A stretch of 64,000 nucleotides of DNA from the NCBI GenBank assembly GCA_950022295.1, contig OX465600.1, positions 1,178,001 to 1,242,000 of the forward strand. Direction: 5' to 3'. Under the pieces are notes generated by a model, which saw only the letters and a list, made by a program, of their open reading frames with translations, was not told where the DNA came from and ran no database searches. The position numbers and the translations under genes were made by a program. Shown piece by piece: positions 34,094 to 46,016 of this stretch (within the stretch, counting starts at the first letter, position 1; each line of letters begins with the position of its first letter). The DNA is from Bromus sterilis. Lineage: Eukaryota; Streptophyta; Magnoliopsida; Poales; Poaceae.

Positions 34094-35832
34094 TGTTGGG
34101 ATACGGGGCAGAAAACACAAAGTTTTTCACACCTACGGTACCCGAACCCAAGATCTATGCTATGGCGATGTAAAGTAATGGATGGGAGAGAGACAGACAC
34201 CCCCAGCCACTTTATATCGGTATTCATACCTTTGAAGACCGAAAGAGGGAAACGTTCTTGCGAACGTGGTTGGCGTAGACTCAGAACTACGACATCCCTG
34301 TCGTGTAGAAGACCACCACCGGCGAGGATGACTCCCGGTAAACCTCCAGCGACGAAGTAGCACCACAGGTGTAGTGCCTCGAAGAGATTATACACGTACG
34401 GTACAATCGATGTTCCTCCCGGGCCCCGAACCAGGCGAGCAGCGGAAGAAAGACGGCTACGGATCCCGACTCCAGCAGAGCGATGACCTGCGTTATGGTG
34501 GAGAACTCGAATCCTGGTGCAGACTCCAAACAAGGGGAGTCCACTTCCGGGAAGGAGGAGGAAGAAGGAGATATTGGTGTGTTGGGAAAAGGGGGGTCTA
34601 CCCCTCCTTATATATGCCAAGGGGGGTGTGATCCTCCTCCCCTCCCCCATGTGGGACTAAACCCCCAAGGGGGGGAGGTGCGCCGGCCATAGGGGGGGAT
34701 GGGCCCCACCCTTGGCGCCAAGCCCAAGGGGGGAAACCCCCTCCTCCCCTAATGGGCCCCATGGGCCCATATAGCCTTTTTCCCATTTTTTTAATTTTTT
34801 TAATATGTTTTAAATATTTAATTCAGATAATTAAATAATAAAACATTATTAAAACAATTAAACTTTATTTTTGAACTATTCAAAATGTCCGGAAACCATT
34901 CCGTCCTCCTCCGGAACTATTCCGGTGATTTCTCCTATTTCACCGATTGATCCCGTAACTGTCCTATGCATCGATTGCCCTTAAGTGTAACACCCTAACG
35001 GTCCGGGAAACAGCAGACATGGTCGAGACTCTTCTCATTGACCAATGACTAGTCAGTTGGACCTGGTTACAATCCTTGACAGCCCCTGCGCTTCCATCGA
35101 ATGAACTTCGATCGCTTTTGGAAACCGTTAACGATACGACGTAATCCCTTTGTGCTGCGGTACTTTGTTTGTCCGAGGTTTGATCGTCGGTATCCTACAT
35201 ACCGTGTTCACATCTCGTTCACAACAAACAACTTCTCTCGTCCATGATCATTGCATCTCTTGTGACCTAGTCACGTCCTTGCAAGGTGTTGATGCAATAT
35301 CACCGAGTGGGCCCAGAGTATCTGTCCTGTCACAAGCACTGACAAATCTCGCTCTGATCTATTAACATACTCATCAACCATCTATTTCGGAATACCCAAA
35401 GTGCACCGTTATAGCCAGCATATTTCAGTCAGGCGGTGGGATACAAATCAAAGTCTCCTCATAGATGGTAATTACGTATGATCATTACGGTCTAAGGACT
35501 AATCCATACGTTACAAAGTCATAGCAACGCTGAACTATGTGACTCTATCACATTGCAATACTTTAGGTGGGTGTACGTCCATCACATCATTCCCCATAAT
35601 GATACGACCTCATTATCAATGGACTTAAGTGTCGCCATGATCAGGAAAGCTTGATCAATCAATTGCCCAATGAGATAGTTTATCCAAGTTAAACTACGGA
35701 CCATGTTTTATACTACACCTGTATTAGTATTTCCAAGTAATACAGTTATAGCACAGTATAAAACATATTATGAACAAAACGGATATGTGACAAATATCTT
35801 TATTAATTTGTCGTTAGGGCACATATCCAACA
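34094..35832 (-). repeat. 5' LTR of the older copia element, with an extra 31-bp internal copy
   Basis: The LTR is about 1,739 bp. It exceeds the other LTRs because 34,187-34,217 (a 31-bp stretch including AGACAGACACCCCCAGCC) also occurs at 33,869-33,899 in the adjacent untranslated leader and is absent from the other three LTRs. Confidence 0.9.
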
Positions 35833-35837
35833 GCATG

Positions 35838-37417
35838 ATGGGTGGGATTGAAGAACGCAATAGCGCGTTTAGAGTATCAAAGTGGGTCAGCACAACAGGT
35901 GCTCGACGCCATGTCATGTCAAGAGTTTCGCGGAAACAATGCATAAGGTAAAAAAAGGAAGGAGTAAAAGGCTTGCATGCGACGCCATAAAATCAGGACA
36001 AAGCCTATGCACGGCGGTGCTCCTGCATCGACCGTGACAATCCATTATTGTATTTGCTAGGTTTAGCTCCTATTATGGGGCTGCTAACGCCAGTTCATGG
36101 CAAGGGAAACAAAAAGAGGAGAATTGTTAATGAGTTGATTGGAAGGCTTTGTAGAGATGGTGTATTGATTGACATTTAGGACGATGATCAGCAAAGTAAT
36201 AACGATGTTAATGGACCGATAGAAAGTCTAATGACAAATAATTGCTCAAACGTGTTTTACGATTTTCTTATCCAATCAAGATTGTGTGTATACGTACTTT
36301 TAACTAAATCATTAATAAAACCAGTTTTTCCTAAAATCTCCTAACAAAAGGGTTCGTTGGAGATCCGTACTTGTAGCATTTCGTTTGCCAAAACTAAGTG
36401 TTTACTTGCTTTATCTAGCGTACCGACGGCCTGGACCGAAAATCATGTTCCGACTTGTAGTATTTCAATGTCACGAGCACTACAGGGATTCTTCTATGGC
36501 TAGATGCCCCACAAGCTGCACAACCTAGACTTGGAGCTCTACCTAGTCTAAGACCAACATTGCCTTATCCAGTTGTTCCCTCATGTAATGATCACCCTGA
36601 TAAGTTTTAGCTCTCCATGCTGAAACATCACGACCTTCATGTTAGAACGGGTGACCGCGGCAAGGGGCGTTGGCGAAACTGTTGTACGTGCATGAGCAAT
36701 GCAGCACACACGGCGATGTTTCACGGGCTTTTACAAAGTGTCCAAGTTGGAATCTTGTGATTGGATAGAGATTTGGATGAGGGCCCCACCCCCACTGAAA
36801 ATCAGGGGGAGAGAGAGATTAGTTAAGGAAACATCCCATAAAAGCCCGTATTAGCCCGTGTATCTAGCATTTTTCGTACGTGCACCAACCGGATCGATGT
36901 CCATGTTGTGTGAGGCCCAACGGAAGGAATATGAGAAGCATAAGAAAATTACCATATTCAAACTGGAGCTTCATCTGAATCAGACTGGTGTATTTACATG
37001 TGACGGGTTTGGATCGGGTCCCTTCCCACATGCAGCTGCACTGCGCCCTTGCACAATGGTGGGGTAGGGGCCGGGTATGTGGGCGGATGGCATGGCGGGG
37101 GATCGGGGATGGGGAGCCTCGCTGGCGGCGTGCCCAGCGGCGCAGTGAGTGGAGGGAGCGGGGGAGAAATGAGTGAAGGCTCGGCGGCTAGGGTTTACCC
37201 TCCCGGTTACTCGATGGGCGACTAGAAAGATGCGATTTTCTCATTTCAGTAAAATATATATACTTAGCCGACTCCGGACGACAACTATGATGTTTGATGA
37301 CCAAGGCCAATAGTAGAGACACGCGACACCTGTGTGTCGGGGGGATGGGAAGGCATAACAACGGTTAGAAAAGGCACCATGTCGTGAAACACCATCTATG
37401 CTGGTGACACAGAAAAA
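35838..37417. other. Intergenic; no gene recognised
   Basis: Short ORFs only. The interval 36,650-36,860 contains GATGAGGGCCCCACCCCCACTG and AAAGCCCGTATTAGCCCGTG, which look like repeat ends. The interval 37,050-37,200 is GC-rich without motif. Confidence 0.3.
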
Positions 37418-37699
37418 TGATTTTTTTTGTCAAAAAGGACAACCTGTGAAAAATATTGTTAAAAAAAGACCACCATACACTGGCGACACGCCCAACAAGC
37501 GAGACGTGGTAACATACCACCACCATCAATGGCGACATGTGGTGACATGACAACCTACTGCAAGAGGCAGTAGCAGCACGTGTCACGTGTCGCCTGCTGC
37601 GCGAACCGCCAATGTATGGTGATTTTTAACAATATTTTTCATAGATGGTCTGTTTTAACATTACAACGATGATAGTGATCCTTTTTAACAAAAAAATCA
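37418..37699. mobile_element. Fold-back MITE, about 282 bp
   Basis: The left end TGATTTTTTTTGTCAAAAAGGA matches the reverse complement of the right end TGATTTTTTTGTTAAAAAGGA. An inner arm (TGTGAAAAATATTGTTAAAAA...CCACCATACACTGGCG) pairs with 37,605-37,650. GAAAAA flanks both sides, but its low complexity makes it weak evidence for a duplication. Confidence 0.7.
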
Positions 37700-38611
37700 G
37701 AAAAATCAAAACTGACTGAATATATCGATGTTCACTTTTGATTAATGCAAACTTTTAGTAGCAACCATTTGTTGATTTGAATCTATAAAATTTGAAGGGT
37801 TGTAGTGGTAGACTTAATCAACTTGCAAGCTATAGTACCCCCTATAATTCGAGTGAGATTGTCATGGCGCAAAAGCAGATATGGTCCGGTATTCCCTTGT
37901 TCCCCGTATTGGTTATGTTCCTTATTCCTCGTCTAGCAGAAACTAGAAACTAATCGAACTCCGTCTGATCTCGCAGAAGCAGAAGCTGAATTAGTTGCAA
38001 AGTACAACACTAGACATTGCGTTATCGGGAGATTATATGTTTTTGAGGTTCCCTCTTCCCAGGCTCTCACCCGAACTTGCTTGACATATACATGATGCAG
38101 CAGTTGTTGCCAGCAAGACTGACACAATCCCTAAAAAACACTGCAACAAATGAGCTTCCTTTTGGCCTCACTTTACAGATGTTTCTCGATACATTTGACC
38201 AAACTTAAATAAATTTGACTTAAGACGAGATAAATGAGCCCCACTAAACATGGACGGAGAGAGTGGTAATCAGACATTATCATACTACACCAGGAATTAT
38301 GCATCTAAAACCATCTTTACCATTACTTTCACCTCCATAACCAATGACAACTTCAAAGCCATCATCATCCCTACGATGTCTTGCACACTTGTAATGTACA
38401 CCCATGAAGCACAAAATATTAACACAACAAAATCACTAGAAAGACAAAAAAATGCCAGAACAAAACACAAAACAAAATCTATGCAATTTTTCTCTCACTC
38501 ACTCACTCTTCAGGCGAGCAATTGCCTATGTTACATGCCGCACTCGGTGTATTCACAGGTTCTATGCCGTCTCTTTCACGCACAGAGAAGAGTGAGTTTG
38601 ACTCGCCACAA
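37700..38611. other. Spacer and probable 3' UTR of the RMR-type gene
   Basis: No coding motif. The 300 bp before 38,612 probably include the 3' UTR of the minus-strand RMR-type gene. ACATGGACGGAGAGAG near 38,248 resembles a single Stowaway end, but no partner was found. Confidence 0.35.
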
Positions 38612-41356
38612 TCAGCATCCCGGCAGCGACTGCCCCGATGACGCCATGGCGGACAGGCTCGCGTCCGAGTCACCGCAGTGCCTCAGGTAGGACTGCCGGA
38701 AGGACTGGGCCGACGACGTGCCCGCCAGGTTCAGGCTGGCGTCTGACTCGCCGCCATGGCGAAGCAGCTGGGACTGCAGCTGCTGCGGCGACTGAGGGAC
38801 CATGGTGGACAGGCTCGGTCCTGACTCCCCGCAGCGCCTCAGGTACGACGACGGACGGTGCTGGCTGGATGAGCCCAGGTAGTAGCCTGACGATGACCCG
38901 TACCCAGAGTTGGAGATGTATGAAGAACCGGCATGCGGGCTAGGGGATGCATAGCCAGGATTGTACATCTGTGGTGGGGCATAAGCACAACTGATGCTGA
39001 CTGGTGGAGACAGATGGTTACCGACCAGGGAGTGTGTGGAGCCTCCGCGGAGGAGCGAGGTGCGGAGGTATGGTGAAGACATGTTTGCAAGGTCTGCGCT
39101 GCTTCTGCTTATGCTCATGGCCGATGAGTTTCTTAAAGGCCTTTGGATATTGGGAGAGTGCGGGGTGCCAGAGGCAGAGTAGATTCGAGATATGGATTGC
39201 GACGAGGGACGCCGGCTTATTGGTCTGGGAGGGGATGCTCCCACGCTCGACCGGAATGAGGATGACGGAGAAGGCAAGTGAACTGCGGAAGCAAACAATG
39301 GGGTGGTCTCTGAGGCAGGAGGGCCTGACATTCCAGCGCCTGCATCTCGCTTGCACACGGGGCAGAATGATCTCCAAGATGTGAGCCACATGTCCACACA
39401 AGCTGCATGGAACTCTGCAAGGTATTTCAATTAAAATATCAGAGTGCTGACTTAGAAAATAATAGCAATATGGATAAGGTAATTGTATAAAATGAAAGTT
39501 ATCCAACTGGTTCAATTAGTACTTTCTTTTTAGCAATACTAGTTGACTGCTAAATCTACAACGTTATTGTTTTTGACAGAAATGAATTTACAGACAGGAT
39601 GTTACAAGGAAATACAGATGCAACTGTGGTATTTTCAAGTACAGTACCAGTATTCTATATTCCTATCTTCTTAAGGATCTTCCAAGTTTGAATTACATGA
39701 AAATAAATGCATAGCATACTTTAGTGATTTTATTACACACCAACACAGTTGTTGTGCTAACAGATTAAGAATCTAGCACAAAATATTATTAATTCCAAAT
39801 TCGAAGACTGAAGAGTAAAGTAAAGCAAATGGAGGTGTCTAGATTTTCCTAAACACAGGCAAGATAGATGCTACTTTTTATGAAACACAATTATACGCTT
39901 ATGAAGTTAGAAAGTTGACGAGACATACTGTGACGGCAAGGCAGCACTCTTATCTGTTCTCCGACACTGTAATCCTCCAAGCAAATGGCACACATCGACG
40001 ACGTGCAGTTATCCTCTTGGACCTTTGTGAAAATAAGGCTTGGCATCGCCTTAACTAGTTGGCTGCTCATTCCATGGAATTCTCGGGAGTCTAGATTTCT
40101 AGGCCGGTCCCGCCTTATTCGATGCCTTCTCACAAAGAAACATGTAGCTAAAACAGCAGACATGGCGAGCAGTGATATGAACGAAATCGCCATGATCGAC
40201 CAGGCCGAGTTCTCAAATGTCGGTATTATCCACACTTCCACATCAGTACGGCCTGAAAATTTCTTCAGCACCTCCCCTGAGACCTTCGAGATGAACACGG
40301 CGTATATATGGATACCACTTGAGCTTCCAGCCACTGTTACACCTAATTCTCAGTTAGAAAGTGCAGAGAATATATGACCCGAACAATACTAAAACGAACT
40401 AGTAAAAACAAGAACAAGTGAGAGGGGCAAGGTACATTACTTGAAACCAGAACTCCGCTATTTTCGTTGTCATACACTATTGCAGCTTTGAATCCAGCAT
40501 CCTGCACATTTTTCACTTTCTCATCAAATGTGCAGCCACCTCTTATAACCAGCGCAAATGGGGACGGTGGACCCTCCACTGCTTTATTTGTCAATGCACT
40601 GCAGGCATTCAAAGGTTCGGCGGTATAAACTACGCCATTAATACCTGACCCTTGTACTCCCGGAGCTGCAAACACATTGAAATGGCATAATGAGTCCTTG
40701 GGATAGCATTGTGCAGACCCCACAAAAGTGAAAAGTAGAAGATAACAACTTATACCATGAGTGCATGACACAATCAACCAAATCAAAATCAAGATTAATG
40801 TTGATAAGAGAGTTGGCAGGACACAGACAGAATAATATAATACTCTATCTGTTCATTAATATAAGACGTTTTAGAGACTTGTATGGTCAGTCTAAAATGT
40901 CCTATATTTGTGAACAGAGGGAGTAGGAGCTAGTGCAACATAATTTGCATGCCACCCTAAATCAACATCGCAGCTAGGAAGTGTGCAACCTAACATTAGC
41001 ACCTAAATCTGTCATAAGAAGTAGGTGGAGAATAGGAGAAAGCATGCAAAGTTGCAAACAAATATAGTGACAGACAAACAGTAGAAGTTGCTAGGCAATA
41101 GGCTTGTGGAGACAGGATACAGAGTTTGCAAAAGGGACTGAGCCCAATAGCAAAAGGCCCCACACACTCGGCGCACTCTATAAGGTGTGCAAGCATAAAA
41201 TATCCAGAACTTACCAAAGTTTGCCTCAACATCGTCGAACGACAAAGTAAGATTACTCCCCATCAGAACTACATTGGCCGCTCCTATCTGAGCCATGAGG
41301 CAAACTACTGCACAGAGACAGAGAGGAGATAACATTGCTCCTCGTATACTCTTCAT
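38612..41356 (-). CDS. PA-TM-RING protein, RMR-type vacuolar sorting receptor, 527 residues
   Basis: The family sorts storage proteins to the protein storage vacuole; the RING suggests E3 ligase ability. Coding exons are 41,356-41,215, 40,665-40,441, 40,342-39,929 and 39,414-38,612, all with GT/AG borders and consistent phases. Features: signal peptide (LCLCAVVCLMAQIGA, residues 11-25); lumenal PA domain (about 45-150, with VIRGGCTFDEKVKNVQDAG and AAIVYDNE); transmembrane helix (about 169-192); RING-H2 with C240, C243, C258, H260, H263, C266, C278 and C281, its key residues split across the last intron; and a Ser-rich cytosolic tail (282-527) repeating YLR(R/H)CG(E/D)S(G/D). The first intron holds a Stowaway MITE. 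An in-frame TTG precedes the ATG but is not needed. No defect was found. Confidence 0.92.
40843..40923. mobile_element. Stowaway MITE in an intron of the RMR-type gene
   Basis: It is 81 bp, flanked by TA. CTCTATCTGTTCATTAATATAAGAC at the left pairs with the right end ATATTTGTGAACAGAGGGAG. It lies in the first coding-region intron, far from the splice sites. Confidence 0.85.
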
Positions 41357-41521
41357 CTTATCAGCTCTTGACAAAAACCCACCTTGTTTTTACAGGTTAC
41401 AACTACGCAACGGAAAAGACACCAAACACTTCAATACTTCAAACACACGTCTCCGCGAGCACTCGATGACCACTATGTGCTCTGAATCTGCAGCTCGAAA
41501 GCATCCAATCAGCTACGATTC
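41357..41521 (-). other. 5' UTR, exon 2 part, of the RMR-type gene
   Basis: CCGTTGCAG on the minus strand (41,522-41,530) is a good acceptor in front of this leader, which runs directly into ATG 41,356. Confidence 0.6.
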
Positions 41522-42622
41522 CTGCAACGGAAGCCAACAATGTTGAGACCCGTTTAGCGTATTATCAATCACATTAAGCCAAAAGGAGCAGGACACGTGG
41601 AATATAGAGAATTACAGGCTTTACACCCCTAGATTCCAAATAAGTATGTAGATACTACTTAAAAAGGTAACAGACCACAAGTACAGAACAAAAAAAACAG
41701 TGTAGTTTCAACTAAATCACAAGTAAAACCACCAAAATTATGCTATTCCAAACTTGTTCGATTGCTCCCATAACAAAGTAAAGAAGTATAGTTAAGGAAA
41801 CAGTAGAGCCATTTCACATGTTCTCCTCTTTCTCACAAGCACCGGTAAGATGGCAAGTCGACAACAAATACTAAATTTCCAAAAACACGATCCTCTTCAG
41901 CGTTTTAAACAAAACGAGTCACCTATATAAGTTAACTGACATCGATAACTCCAAATCTTCAAGATTCTTCTAAACTTACTAGGCGACAAGTAAGATCGGT
42001 ACTAGTAACAGGCTTATCGCATTCCTCCTTAACGACCGATAACTTTTATTAAACCAAAGAAACCGTAATAAAAGTTGCACGGCGCAAAGCTCCACCGGTT
42101 TCTTTCGTTATGAGTGAAGTAGATGATTCTGTCTGGCTCATTCCAAGTTTCCAGCCATGATTCCGCTCCAAAACGTCCCATCCCGACAAGGAAACAGAAC
42201 AAGTATGATACTAGCAACACATACAGCAGCTGGCTTAGGTCTGGATAGGCAAATCAAATCGGGACACATCACTAAATGATCAGTCAGAAGCTGGATATTC
42301 TCTATTCTCTATTCTCAGGTCGGCATCCAAATCACCACCACCACCACCACTCCAATTCAGCTCAGCACCACCAGCAAGAAACCTAACGACGGAAGGAGGA
42401 AGAGAATCTAGCTCTCCCAGTGGTCCGTGAAACAAATAGTCAGCGCACGTAACTCGAATCGCCGCAAAATTAAATCTTTAATCTAAAAAGGGGAAGGGAA
42501 TTGACGAGGCGAGGGCCGAATCTTTGACAGGACTTGACCAGAAAAGGAAAAAGGGGGTGGGGGGAGAACAAGCGCCGGCGATGTGAAAGGGGGAATAATC
42601 GGCGCGGATGGATGGATGGTAC

Positions 42623-42800
42623 CTGAGGGCGGCAATGGGGACGTCGGCTTCCATCATGTGTGAAGGGCGGGGTCGTGGCGGCGGGCCGGAGCCGGGATCG
42701 GCGGCGGCGGCGGGCAGGGGAAGGGGATCGAGCCGAGGCGCCGCAGGCAGTGGGGGAGGAGGGTTGGCTTGTTCGTCGTCTCAGAGGCGAGGCCTATCCG
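42623..42800 (-). other. Probable 5' UTR exon 1 of the RMR-type gene
   Basis: A GC-rich stretch (minus strand) ends CCGCCCTCAG followed by GTACCATC, a donor that would pair with the acceptor at 41,522 and give a 1.1-kb leader intron. The leader contains ATGATGGAAG, a possible short upstream ORF. The upstream limit is a guess. Confidence 0.5.
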
Positions 42801-42948
42801 TACTTGACCATGCTCAGAGAAAAAATTGGACCTTTTTCTTCTCTTCTATTCTTTTCTCTGGCACAGGAAAAAAAATAGTACTGTTTTTTACTCTTTGTGT
42901 CGTGTTTTCCCGACAGATAATGACCGCGATTTCATCACTTTTTAGAAA

Positions 42949-44260
42949 GGCTAATGTTTGTAGCCGGCTGACCGGCCAAGTTTAGGCCGGTCGCGCGCGG
43001 CACGTCCGATTCAACAGCGTCCTACGGCCAGGATTACGCATCGTGAACCCCACACATCACATCTATCAGATCCAATCTTATCCCTTCCACCGCTTTATCT
43101 GTACCACACTTTCTCCTCTTTCCTCTTGCCTTGCTCCTTCGTCACCATGGACGTACTCCGTAGCATCCTTCTCGTCATCCCCCGAACCAGTAAAGCCCTT
43201 CCCTCCCTCCCGCATCTGGTAGTTGTGGCCGGCGGCGACCTTACCCCTTCCCCCATGTGAGCCACGGCTGCGCGGAGACAACCTGCTACACTCCCTGATG
43301 CGGTGGCGTGCTGGGGACCGGTCGTCGCCGGTGCTACAAACGAGGGCCAGCGAGCTGCAACCTGCATCGAGTTGCGCTACAATCGGGGACCATGTGCTTC
43401 CACCCCGTGGTTGCTGGACGTGCGTGACGGCGACGGCCGAGGTGACTGCGGGCTGCCATGGGGGGATGCTGCAACCGACGAGATTTTTTTGCTGGAACCG
43501 GTGATTGATTTTGTTGAAACTAGTTTTTTTGTTTGCTACAATGAAAACATCAGCTCCCTGTCTGAGTTTATTTTTGCTACAACCGGCTTTGTATTTTGCT
43601 GGAACCAGCACCCGTTTTTGCTACCATCGTTTTTTGTTTTTGCTGAGACAACACCATTTTTTATTTTTGCTACTACCATCTTTTGATTTTGCTGGAAGCA
43701 GTCTATTTTTTGCTACAATCGAATCAACGGAGTCTCCTTGTTGAATTATTTTTGTTGGAACCAGAGTTTATTTTTGCTAGAACTAGCAAATGTTTTTGCT
43801 ACAATAAACCATCGAAGTTCTGATTTTGCTACTACTGTCTTTGTGTTTTGCTGAAACCAGCACCCATATTTGCTACTATGGCGCCGGTGAGCTTTTTACC
43901 ACCACCGTCTTTTGATTTTTGCTACAACCGTCTTTTGATTTGCTAGAAGCAGTCTATTTTTTTGGTACAACCTCCTTCTGGTTTTTGCAACGATGGGCAT
44001 ACCGGAAACTGCTTTGGGCAAAGCTACGACGAGGGGTTGCATTGTCGACGACCAGAAGTTGCAACGGAGTTGGCGGGGTGTGGTGGTTGGTGGTTGGCGG
44101 CGGGCGGCGGCAGGCGTTCTTCTTCCTTTTTCGTGTGGGGAATTAACGAAGGTGGATGAAGAGATGTGATCCTGGAGCAGCGTTCGATGGGATCAGATCA
44201 GGCGGCCCAGATACGACCGGCCCAAATATTGCGCCGGTCGACCGGCGCAGATCATCAGCC
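42949..44260. mobile_element. Non-autonomous MULE, 1,312 bp, near the RMR-type promoter
   Basis: The left end GGCTAATGTTTGTAGCCGGCTGACCGG pairs with the reverse complement of the right end (GGCTGATGATCTGCGCCGGTCGACCGG), followed on each side by GGCCGGTCG. The flanks TTTTAGAAA (42,940-42,948) and TTTTAAAAA (44,261-44,269) match at 8 of 9 positions, as for a Mutator duplication. The interior has no transposase. It is rich in TTTTTGCTACAA and TTTTGCTGGAACC repeats. It lies about 150 bp beyond the probable first exon of the RMR-type gene. Confidence 0.7.
43470..44010 (+). repeat. Degenerate short repeats, TTTTTGCTACAAC / TTTTGCTGGAACC
   Basis: The two related words alternate about a dozen times at 25-45-bp spacing, joined by variable sequence, inside the non-autonomous MULE. 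Plus-strand frames read as scrambled F-C-Y-N or F-C-W-N runs, a by-product of the repeat and not evidence of a protein. Confidence 0.7.
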
Positions 44261-44269
44261 TTTTAAAAA

Positions 44270-45999
44270 TGTTTATTATGCTGGAGTAATCGGGGCAGAA
44301 ACAAACATTTTACATGCTGGATGGAGTATTGAGAAAAAGCTGCTTTTTTTTTCTGTTGTGATGATTGAGCGAATGGATGGATGCGGGGAATGGTCCGAGT
44401 GGATATGCTCGAACAATCATCTATCTATCCATCAGTTCGGTTGGTTTGATCTTGACGCCTTGTGCTCTAAAATTAGCACAAGTGGTTCTCGACCGTCGAA
44501 TGGAGGAGATGCATCAGGAGCATACTTATTTCTGTTGTCTTTGATGGATGAAAAGGACAAGGAACCAACCTGTTTTCTTAGCTTGCTGTGGCTTATTTAT
44601 TTATTATTAGGTGATGATAGGATTGGTATTAGTGACACCTAACCTTAAGCCAAAACCATGGTTGGCATCTGATGTGGATTCTAACCTTTTTTTTTATCTT
44701 TCACAAGCATCAAACGACGCCCAAACGAGTTAGACGTATCGCCGCCGTGCCACCAGTGTCGATGCGTTCGGACGAAGCGATGTTTCTCCACCTGCACCAC
44801 GGTGGGGATGGCGGGAGGTGGGTGAGCACCCTGCGCTTGGGTGTCGAGATGGCCCACTCCTGGTCGACCCACGCTAAGGTGGCTGGGACGACATGAAGCT
44901 ACTTGACCCGTGGGGGTGGCGGCAATGTAGCGTGGTTGCTCATCTTGCTGGGTGACGATAATGGAGTGTGGTTGCTCGACTTACAACGAGGTGGCGGGGA
45001 CATGTACAACCTCCGAACTCCAGTGTCCACCATTGACCGACAATGGGTTAGCTCATCGTCATCTTTCACCTGTAGGATCTCCCAATCAACGCGGTATGAT
45101 CCCTCTGGTGATGGACGATTGGCGCAGCCCATTGTGATGGTAGTTGGTGGGCAGATCGAATCTATGGATTGAGGGAGAGAAGAGGAAAGGATAGAGTGGA
45201 GAGAGAGAGAGAGGACCGGACTCGAGGGGGGGGGGAGGGGGGAGTCGAGTTTGGGATGGCAGACATGTCATATTTATCCCATACATATGGGTTTGGGAGA
45301 GTTCAGACAATTAGGACATTTGGGAAAATCACCAATATTTGTAAACCAATAAAACCTGATTTGGGTTGTCGGTTTGAGGCAATAACCTTCTGAAGTTTCA
45401 TAATAATTTTGAAATACCTAAGATCATCGATTTTGAAAGATTTTTCTTCGACCAACAAAATAGCATGGTAGTATGCAAGAAACAAGTAACCCACTAATAA
45501 TACATGTGAACACACAAGATTAAATGTGCTAAAAATAGTATTTGACTTCATTTTCAACATTAAGCGCATTTGATCCAACAAGTAACATAACAAATTTCTA
45601 AATGCAAAAAATATGTTGAGATATCTTGACCATATTAGTATCTTAGTAGTTCTTAGAAGTTTATTTGGGGCCAAGTTGAGTTGATCAAAATTTAGTTTCT
45701 TACTAAGATAAAAACGACACAAATAAGAAGGAAATAAAACGCAGACCAAAGTAAGGTTGATAATATTTTTTATTCATCCACATTTTTATATTTATTTTTT
45801 TATTAGTCTTGTGTTACAAATTCAGGTTGTGAAAAACATAATAATGTTCCTATCATTATTGCAATCGAACTCAACGCTTTGTCATACAAAACTCCTTTTT
45901 CAGTGAAAATACATGAACGAACATTAACGAATAAATTAAACACGGTCGGGTCATCAAATTCAATCAAAACCTCATGAATACTAACTCCCAAAATTTGTA
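44270..45999. other. Intergenic; repeat fragments, no gene recognised
   Basis: The interval 44,390-44,510 (GAGTGGATATGCTC...ATCTTGACGCC...CTCGACCGTCGA) resembles 57,070-57,195 (GAGTGGATATGCTC...ATCTTGACGGCC...CTCAACCGTCGA), so both belong to one repeat family. The interval 44,700-45,240 is GC-rich with short ORFs lacking motifs. The interval 45,300-45,999 is AT-rich. Confidence 0.35.
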
Positions 46000-46016
46000 C
46001 TCCCTCCGTTCCGAAT

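Larger units (their letters stand above)
24921..35832 (-). mobile_element. Ty1/copia element, older copy, carrying a nested LTR element
   Basis: The element is bounded by the 5-bp duplication GCATG (24,916-24,920 and 35,833-35,837). In transcription order it has a 5' LTR (35,832-34,094), a tRNA-Met-type primer site (TGGTATCATGAGC, ending at 34,080), gag, protease, integrase, RT and RNase H (copia order), a purine-rich AGTGCAAGTGGGAGAC and a 3' LTR (29,071-24,921). The LTRs start TGTTGGATATGTG and end CGTATCCCAACA. The coding region has many stops and indels absent from the sister copy at 46,017. I could not assign a family name; the two copies clearly form one family. Confidence 0.95.

Noticed and set aside
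43470..44010. A Phe/Cys/Tyr/Asn-rich protein on the plus strand
   Set aside because: Three frames give similar scrambled runs, which reflects the DNA repeat and not selection on protein.
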